From contig WRFZ01000177.1 of assembly GCA_009778655.1 (NCBI GenBank), positions 1-59,622 of the forward strand: a DNA stretch of 59,622 bases, in the 5' to 3' direction. Positions 46,234 through 54,843 of this stretch are shown one piece after another (the first letter of the stretch is position 1; every line of letters begins with the position of its first letter). The position numbers and the translations under genes were made by a program. The DNA comes from Candidatus Azobacteroides sp. (GTDB taxonomy: Bacteria > Bacteroidota > Bacteroidia > Bacteroidales > Azobacteroidaceae). Below the pieces are notes generated by a model that saw only the letters and a list, made by a program, of their open reading frames with translations, had not been told where the DNA came from and made no database searches.

Positions 46234-47310
46234 TTATAACAATACGCTTTTATTCATTAAGTAATAATCTAATAGCACCATAGCGGCCATTGCTTCCACA
46301 ATCGGAACGGCGCGCGGCAAAACGCAAGGATCGTGCCTTCCTTTTGCATGAAGAATGATTGTTTCTCCCTCTTCATTCACGGTTTGCTGATCTTTCATTA
46401 TCGTGGCGACCGGTTTAAACGCAACCCGGAAATAAATCGGTTCCCCCGTAGAAATTCCCCCTTGGATTCCTCCCGAATGATTGGTTATTGTTCCGATTTT
46501 TCCGTCGGAGCGACGATAAAAACGATCGTTGATTTCCGAACCTTTGTATTGAACGCCGTCAAATCCCAAACCGTATTCAAATCCTTTAGCCGCATTAATA
46601 CTCAGCATTGCATTTCCTAAAGCGGCATGGAGTTTGCCGAAAACCGGTTCGCCCAACCCGGCGGGAACTCCTTCGCAAACGCAGGTAACGATTCCGCCGA
46701 CGGTATCTCCCTCTTCTTTGATTTGTCGGATATAGCGAATCATTTTTTCCGCCGAAACCGGATCCGGACAACGAATCGGCGTAGCGTCAACGGTTTTCAA
46801 ATCCAAATCGGTATAGGGTCGTTCCAATCGGACGGGTCCTACTTGAGAAGTATAAGCGATTATTTTGATTTTTAATTTTTGAAGTACGATTTTTGCAACA
46901 GCGCCTCCCACGACTCTGGCAATCGTTTCTCTCGCCGAAGAACGCCCTCCCCCGCGATGATCGCGGATCAAATATTTTTCCCGATAAGTGAAATCGGCAT
47001 GAGAAGGACGATATACATTTTTATAATGTTCATAATCCGAAGACTGTTGATTTCGATTTTTGACCGTAAATCCGATCGGCGTCCCCATCGTTTTTCCTTC
47101 GTATATACCGGAAAGAAATTCCACCTTGTCGGGTTCGTCTCGAGAAGTCGTAATTTCGGATTGTCCCGGTTTTCTCCTGTCTAACTCTTTTTGAATAAAT
47201 TCTTTGTTTATTTCGATTCCTGCGGGACAGCCGTCAATTATTCCTCCTATGGCTTCTCCATGCGATTCTCCAAAAGAGGTTAATCGAAAGATATTCCCAA
47301 AAGTATTCAT
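46234..47310 (-). CDS. aroC: Chorismate synthase
   Basis: 358 aa. FMN-dependent last step of the shikimate pathway. Family motifs: [19 protein letters not shown] (catalytic His), the [21 protein letters not shown] segment, [29 protein letters not shown] and [13 protein letters not shown] near the C-terminus. It converges on kdsB with a 22-bp gap in which a weak GCGT/ACGC hairpin may end both. slyD-like and malY-like genes lie upstream in the same direction. Confidence 0.97.
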   Translation of the reverse strand: MNTFGNIFRLTSFGESHGEAIGGIIDGCPAGIEINKEFIQKELDRRKPGQSEITTSRDEPDKVEFLSGIYEGKTMGTPIGFTVKNRNQQSSDYEHYKNVYRPSHADFTYREKYLIRDHRGGGRSSARETIARVVGGAVAKIVLQKLKIKIIAYTSQVGPVRLERPYTDLDLKTVDATPIRCPDPVSAEKMIRYIRQIKEEGDTVGGIVTCVCEGVPAGLGEPVFGKLHAALGNAMLSINAAKGFEYGLGFDGVQYKGSEINDRFYRRSDGKIGTITNHSGGIQGGISTGEPIYFRVAFKPVATIMKDQQTVNEEGETIILHAKGRHDPCVLPRAVPIVEAMAAMVLLDYYLMNKSVLL

Positions 47311-47325
47311 GTTTTTTTGATGACG

Positions 47326-47883
47326 TTAATGACATCCGTTGCAAGAGCCTCCTTCGGAACTGCCGCATCCTTCGCATCCTCCTCCGCATCCGTTTTCGTT
47401 GGATAAAGCATAGATTTCTTGTTCTGTAGGTTCGTGAACATCAATTACTTCGCCGTCAAAATGCAAAATTTCTCCCGCTAAAGGGTGATTGAAATCCATT
47501 ACAACCATGTCCGGTTGTATTTCCAATACAGATCCCCTCATTCGGTTTCCTCGCGAATCCATCATCGGAAGCGTTTGCCCTTCGGTTACACGTTCGGAAT
47601 CAAATACGCCGTCCACTTCAAACAGTTTTTTCGGTAATTCCATCACGTGTTCTCGGATGTATTCTCCATATGCTTCTTCCGGAGTCAATACAAAAGAAAA
47701 TTTATCGCCGGTATTTAATCCGGCTATGTTTTTCTCGAACGCTTCTAACATCATTCCCATACCGAACAGAAATGTCAGCGGCTCTGCTTTTGTCGCTCGT
47801 TCCATCAACTCTTTTTCACCGGATTCGTTATTGACTGTCAAGTCGTAGATTAACGATACCATTTTTTCATCGGAAATTTTCAT
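47326..47883 (-). CDS. SlyD-like FKBP-type peptidyl-prolyl isomerase with metal-binding tail
   Basis: 185 aa from ATG 47883 (MKISDEKMVSLIYDLTV). A short FKBP domain with an inserted IF (chaperone) domain: LTFLFGMGMMLEAFEKNIAG, the LTPEEAYGEYIREHVMELP segment and MDFNHPLAGEILHFDGEV. The C-terminal ~22 residues are Cys/Gly-rich (GCGGGCEGCG and GGSCNGCH), like the nickel-binding tail of SlyD but with Cys instead of many His. Probably folds proteins and binds transition metals. Its start is 38 bp after the malY-like gene stop. Confidence 0.9.
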   Translation of the reverse strand: MKISDEKMVSLIYDLTVNNESGEKELMERATKAEPLTFLFGMGMMLEAFEKNIAGLNTGDKFSFVLTPEEAYGEYIREHVMELPKKLFEVDGVFDSERVTEGQTLPMMDSRGNRMRGSVLEIQPDMVVMDFNHPLAGEILHFDGEVIDVHEPTEQEIYALSNENGCGGGCEGCGSSEGGSCNGCH

Positions 47884-47920
47884 GTGCTTTTTTAAAAAAA
47901 TAATCTGCAAAGGTACTGTT

Positions 47921-49126
47921 TTATTCTCGAACGACAAGTTTTTTTGTATGACTATCTACCGCTTCTTTCAATTGGACGAGCGCTTGTTTTAATATTGCTC
48001 GCGGAGTTCCGACATTCATTCGCATAAAACCTTCGCCTTCTTGTCCGAACATCACGCCGTTATTAAGAGCTAATCGCGCCCAATTGATAAATAAAAAAGC
48101 CAATTCGTATTGTTTCAATCCTAACTCCCGGCAATCTAACCAAAGCAAAAAGGATGATTCCGGAATAATTGCTTTGATTTGCGGAATATTTTCTTTAAGG
48201 TATTTATCGGCAAACATAATGTTACCTTCAACGTATTTAAGCATTTGCGACCTCCAAGCGTGACCTTTTTCATAAGCGGCTTCCGTAGCGGCATAAGCAA
48301 AAATCGGGCCTTCGTTTAATTCGCCGGCTTGTAAAAATTCATAGTAAGTTTTACGAATTTCCACATCCGGAATAATCGAATGGGAGGTCATCACGCCCGC
48401 CAAATTGAATGTTTTACTTGGAGACATAAAAGTAATATTGTTCAAAGCGGCTTTCGGCGAAACAGTTGCAAACGGGACGTGCTTGTTTCCGAAGAGAGCC
48501 ATATCCGCATGAATTTCATCCGATATGACCATAATATATCTTTTATAGCAAATATCGGCTAATTCTTCCAAAGTCTCCTTGTCCCAAGCAATTCCGATCG
48601 GATTATGCGGATTACTTAAAATTAACATTTTACAATCTTTGTCAATCATTTTTCGCAAACCCTCCAAGTCCATTCGATATTTTCCGTTTTCTTCTATCAA
48701 TGGATTGTTTACCACTTTTCGGTGAAGCCGGGAAGGAATCAAACGAAAAGGATGATATACGGGAGGTTGAATAATTATTTTGTCAAGCGGCTTGGAGAAA
48801 CACTGAATAGCAAAAGCGATTCCTTTAACAATGCCCGGAATATAGCTTATCCATTCTCTTTGAATCACCCATCCGTATTGGCTTTCCACCCATCGAATAA
48901 TCGAGTTATAATAATTATCAGAAGGAACGGTATAACCTAAAATACCGTTTTTACAACGTTTTGTTATTGCCTCAGTGATAAAATCCCCCGTTTTAAAATC
49001 CATGTCGGCAACCCATAAACCGAGTAAATCATCCCGGCCGTAACGTTCTTTCAGAGCGTCAATTTTAAGAGAACCGGTTCCTTTTCGGTCTATTATCTCA
49101 TTGAAATTGTACTTTTTCTCGTTCAT
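47921..49126 (-). CDS. MalY/PatB-family aminotransferase, putative cystathionine beta-lyase
   Basis: 401 aa. Fold-type I PLP enzyme. MalY/PatB hallmarks: DLLGLWVADMDFKTGDFI near the N-terminus, RWVESQYGWVIQREWI, LSNPHNPIGIAW, ISDEIHADMALFG and SPSKTFNLAGVMTS with the PLP Lys. Members cleave cystathionine or cysteine (C-S lyase), releasing pyruvate, ammonia and a thiol. The same start (GTGSLKIDALKERYGRDDLL) is common in Bacteroidota. Exact substrate is inferred. Confidence 0.92.
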   Translation of the reverse strand: MNEKKYNFNEIIDRKGTGSLKIDALKERYGRDDLLGLWVADMDFKTGDFITEAITKRCKNGILGYTVPSDNYYNSIIRWVESQYGWVIQREWISYIPGIVKGIAFAIQCFSKPLDKIIIQPPVYHPFRLIPSRLHRKVVNNPLIEENGKYRMDLEGLRKMIDKDCKMLILSNPHNPIGIAWDKETLEELADICYKRYIMVISDEIHADMALFGNKHVPFATVSPKAALNNITFMSPSKTFNLAGVMTSHSIIPDVEIRKTYYEFLQAGELNEGPIFAYAATEAAYEKGHAWRSQMLKYVEGNIMFADKYLKENIPQIKAIIPESSFLLWLDCRELGLKQYELAFLFINWARLALNNGVMFGQEGEGFMRMNVGTPRAILKQALVQLKEAVDSHTKKLVVRE

Positions 49127-49275
49127 TGTCGCATATTTTTTGCAAAGTTAATAAAAAAAATAATATTAAACGCAAAGTGAGAATGAATTTATAATTTTAA
49201 GAATAAAAATGAAAAATTAGATAAATTAATGCAAACTGTATTTAAACATGAGCATTTGAATTTTCACGGCAATCG

Positions 49276-49305
49276 TTGAATATTCTTTATTATTTAGTAC
49301 TTTTG
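49276..49305 (+). promoter_or_regulatory. Promoter of the MFS exporter
   Basis: TTG at 49276-49278, a 19-bp spacer and TACTTTTG at 49298-49305. The longest open frame would start at this same TTG; the promoter shows that the true start is further downstream. Confidence 0.8.
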
Positions 49306-49329
49306 CATACTTTAATTTCACAATTCGGA

Positions 49330-50559
49330 GTGAAAAGAATACGCGAAATAAATACATTCAGGGCATTTAGGAGTACGGATTATACACTGTATCTTACGGG
49401 CAGAGCTATATCTCAATTCGGCACCATCATGCAACAAACAGCTGTGGTTTGGGTTATTTATACCCTTACTCATTCGGCTTTTATGTTGGGAGTAGCGGTG
49501 TTTGCCGAGCAATTTCCGTCGTTTTTGCTGTCCGTTTTCGGAGGCGCTGCCGCCGACAGATACAGCCGCTACAAAATTGTTAATATTACTCAAATTACTT
49601 CCATGATTCAAGCCGTTCTTTTGGCCGTACTCATTCTCTTGCATCGCTACGTGGTGTGGGAAATATTGGCGCTCAGCGTTATATTGGGTATCATCAATGC
49701 TTTCGACGTTCCGGCAAGACAAGCGATGATTCATGACGTACTGCATGATGAAGCCGATTTACCCAGCGCTCTTTCATTAAGCTCGTCCACGGCAAGTCTT
49801 GCCCGATTGGTCGGACCCGCATTGTCCGGTATTATTCTTGAAAAATTCGGCGCCGGCATCTGCTTTCTTATTAATGCAGTCAGTTTCGGCGGGATCATCG
49901 TTTCGCTTGCCTTTATGAAGCAGCCGAAAGCGGCCAAACCTCGCCGTTCCGATAAAAATATTTGGCGGGAACTTGCCGAAGGATTCATCTATATCCGACG
50001 CACACCTCCCATTGCCGTCATTATTGCGATGGTTGCCGTTGCCGGTTTATTGGTAATGCCTTATACTACTTTGTTGCCTGTTTTTGCAAAAATGGTATTT
50101 CATGGCGACGCCGCCACTTTCGGTTACATTACCAGCTTTATCGGCGTCGGTTCGATTGCAGGTACTATTGTTCTGGCATCGGTTAAAAAAAATGCGCCGC
50201 TCCGAAAAATATTATTGGGATTCTGCATTATATTGGGTCTGGCGCTTATCGGTTTTTCCCGAATAAGTAATTTCCCTATAGCTATGGTACTTGCCGTATT
50301 GATCGGTTTTGGCGCTGTGGCGCAATTCACTACGAGTAACATTATTGTGCAATCGGAATCGGATTCGAACATGAGAGGCCGGGTGATCAGTATTTTGATT
50401 ATGGCCATGTATGGTACGACTCCTTTGGGGAGCGTGGCGGTAGGCGCTGTCTCGCAAAAAATAGGCGCGCCGGGAACTTTGCTTTGCGAAGGCATTTTGG
50501 GTCTGGGCATTGTCCTGTTGTTTTATTATCTGATGAAAAAAACCGGGAAAATAAATTAA
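49330..50559 (+). CDS. MFS transporter (EntS/MFS_3 family)
   Basis: 409 aa from GTG 49330. The start is set by the promoter at 49276-49305; there is no upstream ATG after it, and the next in-frame Met is well inside helix 1-2. About 12 helices are predicted. Family features: INTFRAFRSTDYTLYLTGRA, ISQFGTIMQQTAVVWVIY, GGAAADRYSRYKI and FDVPARQAMIHDVL are typical of the EntS/MFS_3 drug or siderophore exporters. The substrate is unknown. It lies between a divergent aminotransferase and pyrB. No terminator is obvious after it. Confidence 0.87.
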   Translation: MKRIREINTFRAFRSTDYTLYLTGRAISQFGTIMQQTAVVWVIYTLTHSAFMLGVAVFAEQFPSFLLSVFGGAAADRYSRYKIVNITQITSMIQAVLLAVLILLHRYVVWEILALSVILGIINAFDVPARQAMIHDVLHDEADLPSALSLSSSTASLARLVGPALSGIILEKFGAGICFLINAVSFGGIIVSLAFMKQPKAAKPRRSDKNIWRELAEGFIYIRRTPPIAVIIAMVAVAGLLVMPYTTLLPVFAKMVFHGDAATFGYITSFIGVGSIAGTIVLASVKKNAPLRKILLGFCIILGLALIGFSRISNFPIAMVLAVLIGFGAVAQFTTSNIIVQSESDSNMRGRVISILIMAMYGTTPLGSVAVGAVSQKIGAPGTLLCEGILGLGIVLLFYYLMKKTGKIN

Positions 50560-50633
50560 CCGGCTTTTGATCCGACCTCTTTAAAATAAAAATAATATTT
50601 TCCTTTTTTTTCGACAAATACACAAAATTTTCT

Positions 50634-50641
50634 TACTTTTG
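50634..50641 (+). promoter_or_regulatory. -7 box for pyrB-pyrI-flavin reductase
   Basis: TACTTTTG, 22 bp before the pyrB ATG; -33 region is a T-run without a clear TTG. Confidence 0.55.
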
Positions 50642-50663
50642 TATTCAAAACTTCCATGATGAT

Positions 50664-51575
50664 ATGAAGAAAAAAAGTTTTGTTTCTATTGCCGATTTAT
50701 CGAAAGAAACCATCATTCGGCTGATGAAAAAAACGGAATTTTTCGAAGAGAATCCGAATCAAAAATTATTGGACGGCAAAATTTGCGCTACGCTTTTTTT
50801 TGAACCTTCTACGCGAACCCGTTTGAGTTTTGAAACCGCCGTAAACCGTTTGGGCGGAAAAGTTATCGGCTTCAGCGATGTTGCAACCACCAGCTCTTCC
50901 AAAGGAGAAACATTGAAGGATACGATTAAAATGGTCAGCAATTATGCCGATCTGATCATCATGCGCCATTATTTGGACGGAGCCGCATGCTACGCTTCGG
51001 AAGTGACGGATGTTCCGATTATCAATGCGGGCGACGGGGCCAATCAACATCCTTCACAAACCGTGTTGGATATATATTCCATCTATAAAACACAAGGAAG
51101 ATTGGAAAACCTAACGATTACGATGGTCGGCGATTTGAAATACGGACGTACGGTACATTCGCTGATTGAAGGTATGTCGCATTTTAATCCGCGATTTTAT
51201 TTTATTGCGCCCGAAGAATTGAAATTACCCGATATATATAAACAGTGGTTGGAAGAACACAAGATTCCTTTTGAAGAATGTATCGAATTTTCGGAAGAAA
51301 TCATCAATCAATCGGACATTTTGTATATGACCCGCGTTCAACGCGAACGTTTTACCGATTTGATCGAATATGAAAAAGTGAAAAACGTATATATCCTCAA
51401 AAACAGCATGTTGGAAAAAAGTAAACCGAATTTGCGGATTCTTCATCCCCTTCCGCGAGTCAATGAAATTGACAATGATGTGGACGATAATCCCAAAGCG
51501 TATTATTTCGATCAAGCTAGAAACGGAGTATATGCACGTCAAGCTATTATTTGCGATGTTCTCGGAATTAATTGA
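50664..51575 (+). CDS. pyrB: Aspartate carbamoyltransferase, catalytic chain
   Basis: 303 aa. It makes carbamoyl aspartate, the first committed step of pyrimidine synthesis. Signatures: [20 protein letters not shown] (carbamoyl phosphate site), [28 protein letters not shown] and [13 protein letters not shown]. Paired with pyrI eight bases downstream, so the enzyme is the allosteric class B type (catalytic trimers plus regulatory dimers). Confidence 0.97.
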   Translation: MKKKSFVSIADLSKETIIRLMKKTEFFEENPNQKLLDGKICATLFFEPSTRTRLSFETAVNRLGGKVIGFSDVATTSSSKGETLKDTIKMVSNYADLIIMRHYLDGAACYASEVTDVPIINAGDGANQHPSQTVLDIYSIYKTQGRLENLTITMVGDLKYGRTVHSLIEGMSHFNPRFYFIAPEELKLPDIYKQWLEEHKIPFEECIEFSEEIINQSDILYMTRVQRERFTDLIEYEKVKNVYILKNSMLEKSKPNLRILHPLPRVNEIDNDVDDNPKAYYFDQARNGVYARQAIICDVLGIN

Positions 51576-51583
51576 AAAAAATT

Positions 51584-52045
51584 ATGTCTAACAGTAAAAC
51601 AGCATTACAGGTAGCGGCATTAAGGAATGGAACGGCAATTGATCACATTCCATCGGAACAATTATTCAAAGTGGTTTCATTATTGGAAATAGAGAAACTA
51701 ACCACGTGCGTTACCATAGGGTACAATCTGAGCAGTGAAAAAATGGGGAAAAAAGGGATTTTGAAGATTGCCGATAAATTTTTCGAAGAAGACGAAATTA
51801 ATCGTATTTCATTAATTGCCCCGACCGTCAATCTGAATATTATCAAAGATTACGAAATCATCGAGAAAAAACAGATTCAGCTTCCCGATGTATTAAAAGG
51901 TATCGTTAAATGCAATAATCCGAGATGCATAACTAATCACGAGCCGATGAAAACGGTGTTTAAAGTAATTGACAAGCAAAATGTAACGTTGAAATGTCAA
52001 TATTGTGATTTGAAAATCAAGAAAGAGGATATTGTTTTACTATGA
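51584..52045 (+). CDS. pyrI: Aspartate carbamoyltransferase, regulatory chain
   Basis: 153 aa from ATG 51584; a TTG four codons earlier is less likely. The N-terminal nucleotide-binding part ([19 protein letters not shown]) binds CTP/ATP. The C-terminal zinc domain has four Cys: [12 protein letters not shown] and CQYCDLKI. It joins PyrB trimers and passes on feedback control. Its stop overlaps the flavin reductase start by four bases. Confidence 0.97.
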   Translation: MSNSKTALQVAALRNGTAIDHIPSEQLFKVVSLLEIEKLTTCVTIGYNLSSEKMGKKGILKIADKFFEEDEINRISLIAPTVNLNIIKDYEIIEKKQIQLPDVLKGIVKCNNPRCITNHEPMKTVFKVIDKQNVTLKCQYCDLKIKKEDIVLL

Positions 52046-52617
52046 AGATAGATTGGAAACCCGGAACGCTGCTTTATCCTTTACCTGCCGTTATGGTTAC
52101 CGTGGGTAAAGACGAAAGCGAATATAATCTGCTTACTATCGCATGGACGGGAACCATTTGTTCCGATCCGGCGATGTGCTACATTTCCGTGCGTCCGGAA
52201 CGCTATTCTTATCCCATTCTTAAAAAAAACATGGAATTTGTGATTAATCTCACAACCGAAGAAATGGCCTACGCAACGGATTGGGTGGGTGTACGCTCCG
52301 GAAAAAATTACGATAAATTCAAGGAAATGGGATTAACTCCCGTCAAAGCGCATGTGGTCGGCGCCCCGTACCTTGAAGAATCGCCGCTGTGTATCGAATG
52401 TCGAGTAAAAGAAATCATCGCGCTCGGAACGCACGATATGTTTATTGCCGATGTAGTGAATATTCTGGCGGATAAACAATTTATTCACTCCCAAACCGGA
52501 GCTTTTGATATGGAAAAAGCCGAGCTTCTAGTTTATGTTCATGGAAAATATTACGGATTAGGCGATTTAATCGGAAAGTTCGGATGGAGTGTTAAAAAAA
52601 ACGCCAATGGTAAATAA
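52042..52617 (+). CDS. Flavin reductase family protein
   Basis: 191 aa. FMN-binding split-barrel fold with [40 protein letters not shown] and [19 protein letters not shown]. These proteins bind FMN and reduce flavins, or act as small flavoredoxins in anaerobes. Third gene of the pyrB-pyrI unit (ATGA overlap), a pairing seen across Bacteroidales without a proven biochemical link to pyrimidine synthesis. A terminator follows. Confidence 0.9.
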   Translation: MKIDWKPGTLLYPLPAVMVTVGKDESEYNLLTIAWTGTICSDPAMCYISVRPERYSYPILKKNMEFVINLTTEEMAYATDWVGVRSGKNYDKFKEMGLTPVKAHVVGAPYLEESPLCIECRVKEIIALGTHDMFIADVVNILADKQFIHSQTGAFDMEKAELLVYVHGKYYGLGDLIGKFGWSVKKNANGK

Positions 52618-52632
52618 TACGGGTCTTTTGGT

Positions 52633-52665
52633 CGGATATAACATTGTATATGACTATCCGTTTTT
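52633..52665 (+). terminator. Rho-independent terminator of the pyrBI unit
   Basis: CGGATA (52633-52638) pairs with TATCCG (52655-52660), followed by TTTTT. It is 16 bp after the flavin reductase stop. Confidence 0.75.
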
Positions 52666-52694
52666 ATTCGGGGTGATGTTTTAAAAAAAATTAT

Positions 52695-52702
52695 TAACTT
52701 TG
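52695..52702 (+). promoter_or_regulatory. -7 box for glyA
   Basis: TAACTTTG, 20 bp before the ATG at 52722. No clear TTG at -33. Confidence 0.55.
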
Positions 52703-52721
52703 TGTTTTAAAATAATTGTAT

Positions 52722-54002
52722 ATGAAACGAGACGATTTACTTTTTACCATTATTGACAAGGAATATTACCGGCAAACGTCCGGTATTGAATTGATTGCTT
52801 CCGAAAATTTTGTAAGCAACGAAGTGATGCAGGCTGCCGGTTCGGTATTAACCAACAAATATGCGGAAGGATATCCCGGACGTCGGTATTACGGAGGGTG
52901 CCAATTTGTTGATGAAATCGAACAATTGGCGATTGATCGTTTGAAACAGCTTTTCGGAGCGGTTTGGGTCAATGTACAATCTCATTCGGGCGCTCAAGCG
53001 AACATGGCGGTTTTCACGGCCTGCCTCAATCCGGGTGATAAATTTCTCGGACTCAATCTTTCGCACGGCGGACATCTTTCACACGGTTCTCCGGTTAATT
53101 TCTCCGGAATTGTTTATCAAGCCTTGGCATATAATGTAAAAGAAGAAACCGGACGGGTGGATTATGAACAAATGCAAGAGATTGCATTACGGGAGCGTCC
53201 CAAGTTAATAATTGCCGGCGCTTCAGCCTATTCTCGCGAATGGGATTATGCCCGTATTCGGCAAATTGCCGATGAAATCGGAGCCATCTTCGTAGTGGAT
53301 ATGGCGCATCCGGCCGGATTGATTGCCGCCGGATTATTGAAAAATCCCCTTCCGTATGCTCATATTGTAACTTCAACCACTCATAAAACCTTGCGAGGCC
53401 CGCGCGGAGGCGTTATTTTGCTCGGTACGGATTTTGACAATCCTTGGGGAAAAGCTACTCCGAAAGGCGAAATCAAAAAAATGTCAGCCTTGCTGGATTC
53501 GGCAGTCTTTCCCGGAATACAAGGCGGTCCGTTGGAACATATTATTGCGGCTAAAGCCGTCTCTTTCCATGAAGCTTTACAACCGGAATACATTACTTAT
53601 CAAACGCAAGTAAAGAAAAATGCAACCGCTTTGGCGCGGGCATTAACCGACAAAGGATATAAAATTATTTCCGATGGAACGGACAATCATTTAATGTTGG
53701 TTGATTTGCGTTCGAAATTTCCCGATTTAACCGGAAAACAAGCCGAACAGGCTTTGGTAAAGGCGGATATTACAGCCAATAAAAATATGGTTCCGTTCGA
53801 TAGTCGTTCTCCTTTTTTAACTTCCGGATTGCGTTTCGGAACGCCGGCAATCACTACTCGCGGAGCAAAGGAAGAATTAATGGATGAAATCGCAGAATTA
53901 ATAGATACCGTGCTTTCAAATGTTGAAAACGAATCGCGCATCAAGTCTGTCGCTCAAAAAGTGAATGTCTTGATGAAGGATTATCCTTTGTTTGCATGGT
54001 GA
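52722..54002 (+). CDS. glyA: Serine hydroxymethyltransferase
   Basis: 426 aa from the ATG at 52722; a TTG two codons earlier is not needed. It interconverts serine and glycine with tetrahydrofolate. Signatures: [57 protein letters not shown] and [13 protein letters not shown] with the PLP Lys. Complete and normal length. It has its own promoter and ends just before a hairpin shared with the opposing tRNA gene. It links to serC and folK through one-carbon metabolism. Confidence 0.97.
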   Translation: MKRDDLLFTIIDKEYYRQTSGIELIASENFVSNEVMQAAGSVLTNKYAEGYPGRRYYGGCQFVDEIEQLAIDRLKQLFGAVWVNVQSHSGAQANMAVFTACLNPGDKFLGLNLSHGGHLSHGSPVNFSGIVYQALAYNVKEETGRVDYEQMQEIALRERPKLIIAGASAYSREWDYARIRQIADEIGAIFVVDMAHPAGLIAAGLLKNPLPYAHIVTSTTHKTLRGPRGGVILLGTDFDNPWGKATPKGEIKKMSALLDSAVFPGIQGGPLEHIIAAKAVSFHEALQPEYITYQTQVKKNATALARALTDKGYKIISDGTDNHLMLVDLRSKFPDLTGKQAEQALVKADITANKNMVPFDSRSPFLTSGLRFGTPAITTRGAKEELMDEIAELIDTVLSNVENESRIKSVAQKVNVLMKDYPLFAW

Positions 54003-54010
54003 TAAAGAAC

Positions 54011-54038
54011 GTAGAGACGCAGCACGCCGCGTCTCTAC
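54011..54038. terminator. 10-bp perfect hairpin, likely bidirectional terminator or dispersed repeat
   Basis: GTAGAGACGC (54011-54020) and GCGTCTCTAC (54029-54038) pair perfectly around an 8-bp loop. It lies between the glyA stop and the 3' end of tRNA-Thr, which converge. The sequence type (GTAGAGACGC.../GCGTCTCTAC) also resembles a dispersed intergenic hairpin seen in other genomes. Confidence 0.75.
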
Positions 54039-54050
54039 AAATTGTTTTTG

Positions 54051-54124
54051 AGCCTCTTGTCGGATTCGAACCAACGACCCCGAGATTACAAATCACGTGC
54101 TCTGGCCAACTGAGCTAAAGAGGC
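54051..54124 (-). tRNA. tRNA-Thr(UGU)
   Basis: 74 nt on the minus strand. The acceptor stem is GCCTCTT / AAGAGGC; the D-arm contains TAGCTCAGTTGG; the T-arm has GGTTCGAATCC. The anticodon loop TTTGTAA gives anticodon UGU. The anticodon stem has one U-U mismatch (CGTGA/TCTCG). CCA is not encoded. It starts four bases after the SRP RNA. Confidence 0.95.
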
Positions 54125-54128
54125 GAGT

Positions 54129-54224
54129 GGGCAAGCTGACTACATCGCGTCGCTACAACCGACTACCCTTGCTGCGGTCAAACCCTGGGGGATTCGAAGG
54201 GAGCTGACCGTGTAGGACTTACCC
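54129..54224 (-). ncRNA. ffs: Small SRP RNA (4.5S RNA)
   Basis: About 96 nt on the minus strand. The ends pair (GGGTAAG with CTTGCCC), then CTACA with TGTAG. The apical region has CCCAGGG...GACCGCAGCAAGGG and the 3' side has GCGATGTAGTCAGC, which line up with the conserved 4.5S segments (CCAGG, GCAGCCAAGG and GGGATGTAGC in E. coli). It binds Ffh to target membrane proteins. A strong promoter lies directly upstream and tRNA-Thr follows. Confidence 0.85.
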
Positions 54225-54228
54225 GACG

Positions 54229-54259
54229 CAAAAGTACGACATTTTCTTCAATCTTCAAA
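54229..54259 (-). promoter_or_regulatory. Promoter of the SRP RNA-tRNA-Thr unit
   Basis: On the minus strand TTTG (54259-54256), a 19-bp spacer and TACTTTTG (54236-54229). Transcription is expected to begin within a few bases of the RNA's 5' end. Confidence 0.8.
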
Positions 54260-54529
54260 AAGGATTTGCAAATTTGGGAATAATAATTTGATTTTCAAGA
54301 AGATATTTTTTGAAGGTTTTAGGTTATCAATGCAGGTTTGACCCGCAACAAAACATTGATTACGTTTCCAATAATGCTTGCACTTCTTTTAAACACTATA
54401 TAAAAAAAAGAATTGAATAGAAGATATAGAATTAGTTGTAATTGTGTGAATTATGATTTGATTTTCTTTTGTGTGAAAACCATTCGAAGACAGTAAAAAG
54501 TCAATCCAATGAAAATTTTTGTAAAAAAA
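54241..54529. other. Intergenic A/T-rich region
   Basis: Apart from the promoter elements and a decayed copy of the GC-rich palindrome module (GCAGGTTTGACCCGC at 54331-54345), I see no gene, RNA or repeat here. Confidence 0.5.
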
Positions 54530-54560
54530 TTGTAATATTCAAAATTAAATCTTAAATTTG
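54530..54560 (+). promoter_or_regulatory. Promoter of the structured RNA
   Basis: TTG at 54530-54532, a 20-bp spacer and TAAATTTG at 54553-54560. It is about 285 bp upstream of the BspA-like gene. Confidence 0.8.
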
Positions 54561-54565
54561 CCCGC

Positions 54566-54787
54566 GTAATTATTAATAATTATTACATATGAAAAAAATA
54601 ATATGCTAACAGGCATAAAATAAGACATATTAAATAGCGTTTGGCTATTCTTGCTTTCGTAAACTACCACTTTACAAAATAAATTCAAGAATAAGTAAAA
54701 AACGCTCGCAGAAATGCGGGCTTCTTATTTGAATTTATAGGTTGTGGTAGACCTCGAAAGCGGATAATGTAAGTCCGCTTTTTTTAT
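54566..54787 (+). ncRNA. Structured RNA with own promoter and terminator (6S / Bacteroidales-1-like, or attenuator)
   Basis: The RNA can fold as a long rod. P1 is GCTTTCG (54653-54659) with CGAAAGC (54755-54761). P2 is CTACCAC (54664-54670) with GTGGTAG (54744-54750). P3 is 54679-54695 with 54724-54738. P4 is GCTCGCA-GAAA-TGCGGGC (54704-54721), a GNRA-capped stem. A terminator hairpin, AAGCGGA (54758-54764) with TCCGCTT (54774-54780), runs into a seven-T tract. The terminator's 5' arm overlaps P1. A rod with an interrupted stem plus promoter and terminator recalls 6S-type RNAs and the Bacteroidales-1 motif; the overlap also fits a transcription attenuator for the gene downstream. A six-codon frame (MKKIIC) starts at 54589. 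Confidence 0.65.
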
Positions 54788-54843
54788 GTCCTTATATTAG
54801 AATAAAATAAAAAAAATATTATTAATCTAAAATTTTTTGAAGT

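Noticed and set aside
54139-54155. Second copy of the GTAGAGACGC-type hairpin
   Set aside because: The CTACATCGCGTCGCTAC sequence is part of the SRP RNA stem, not a separate repeat.
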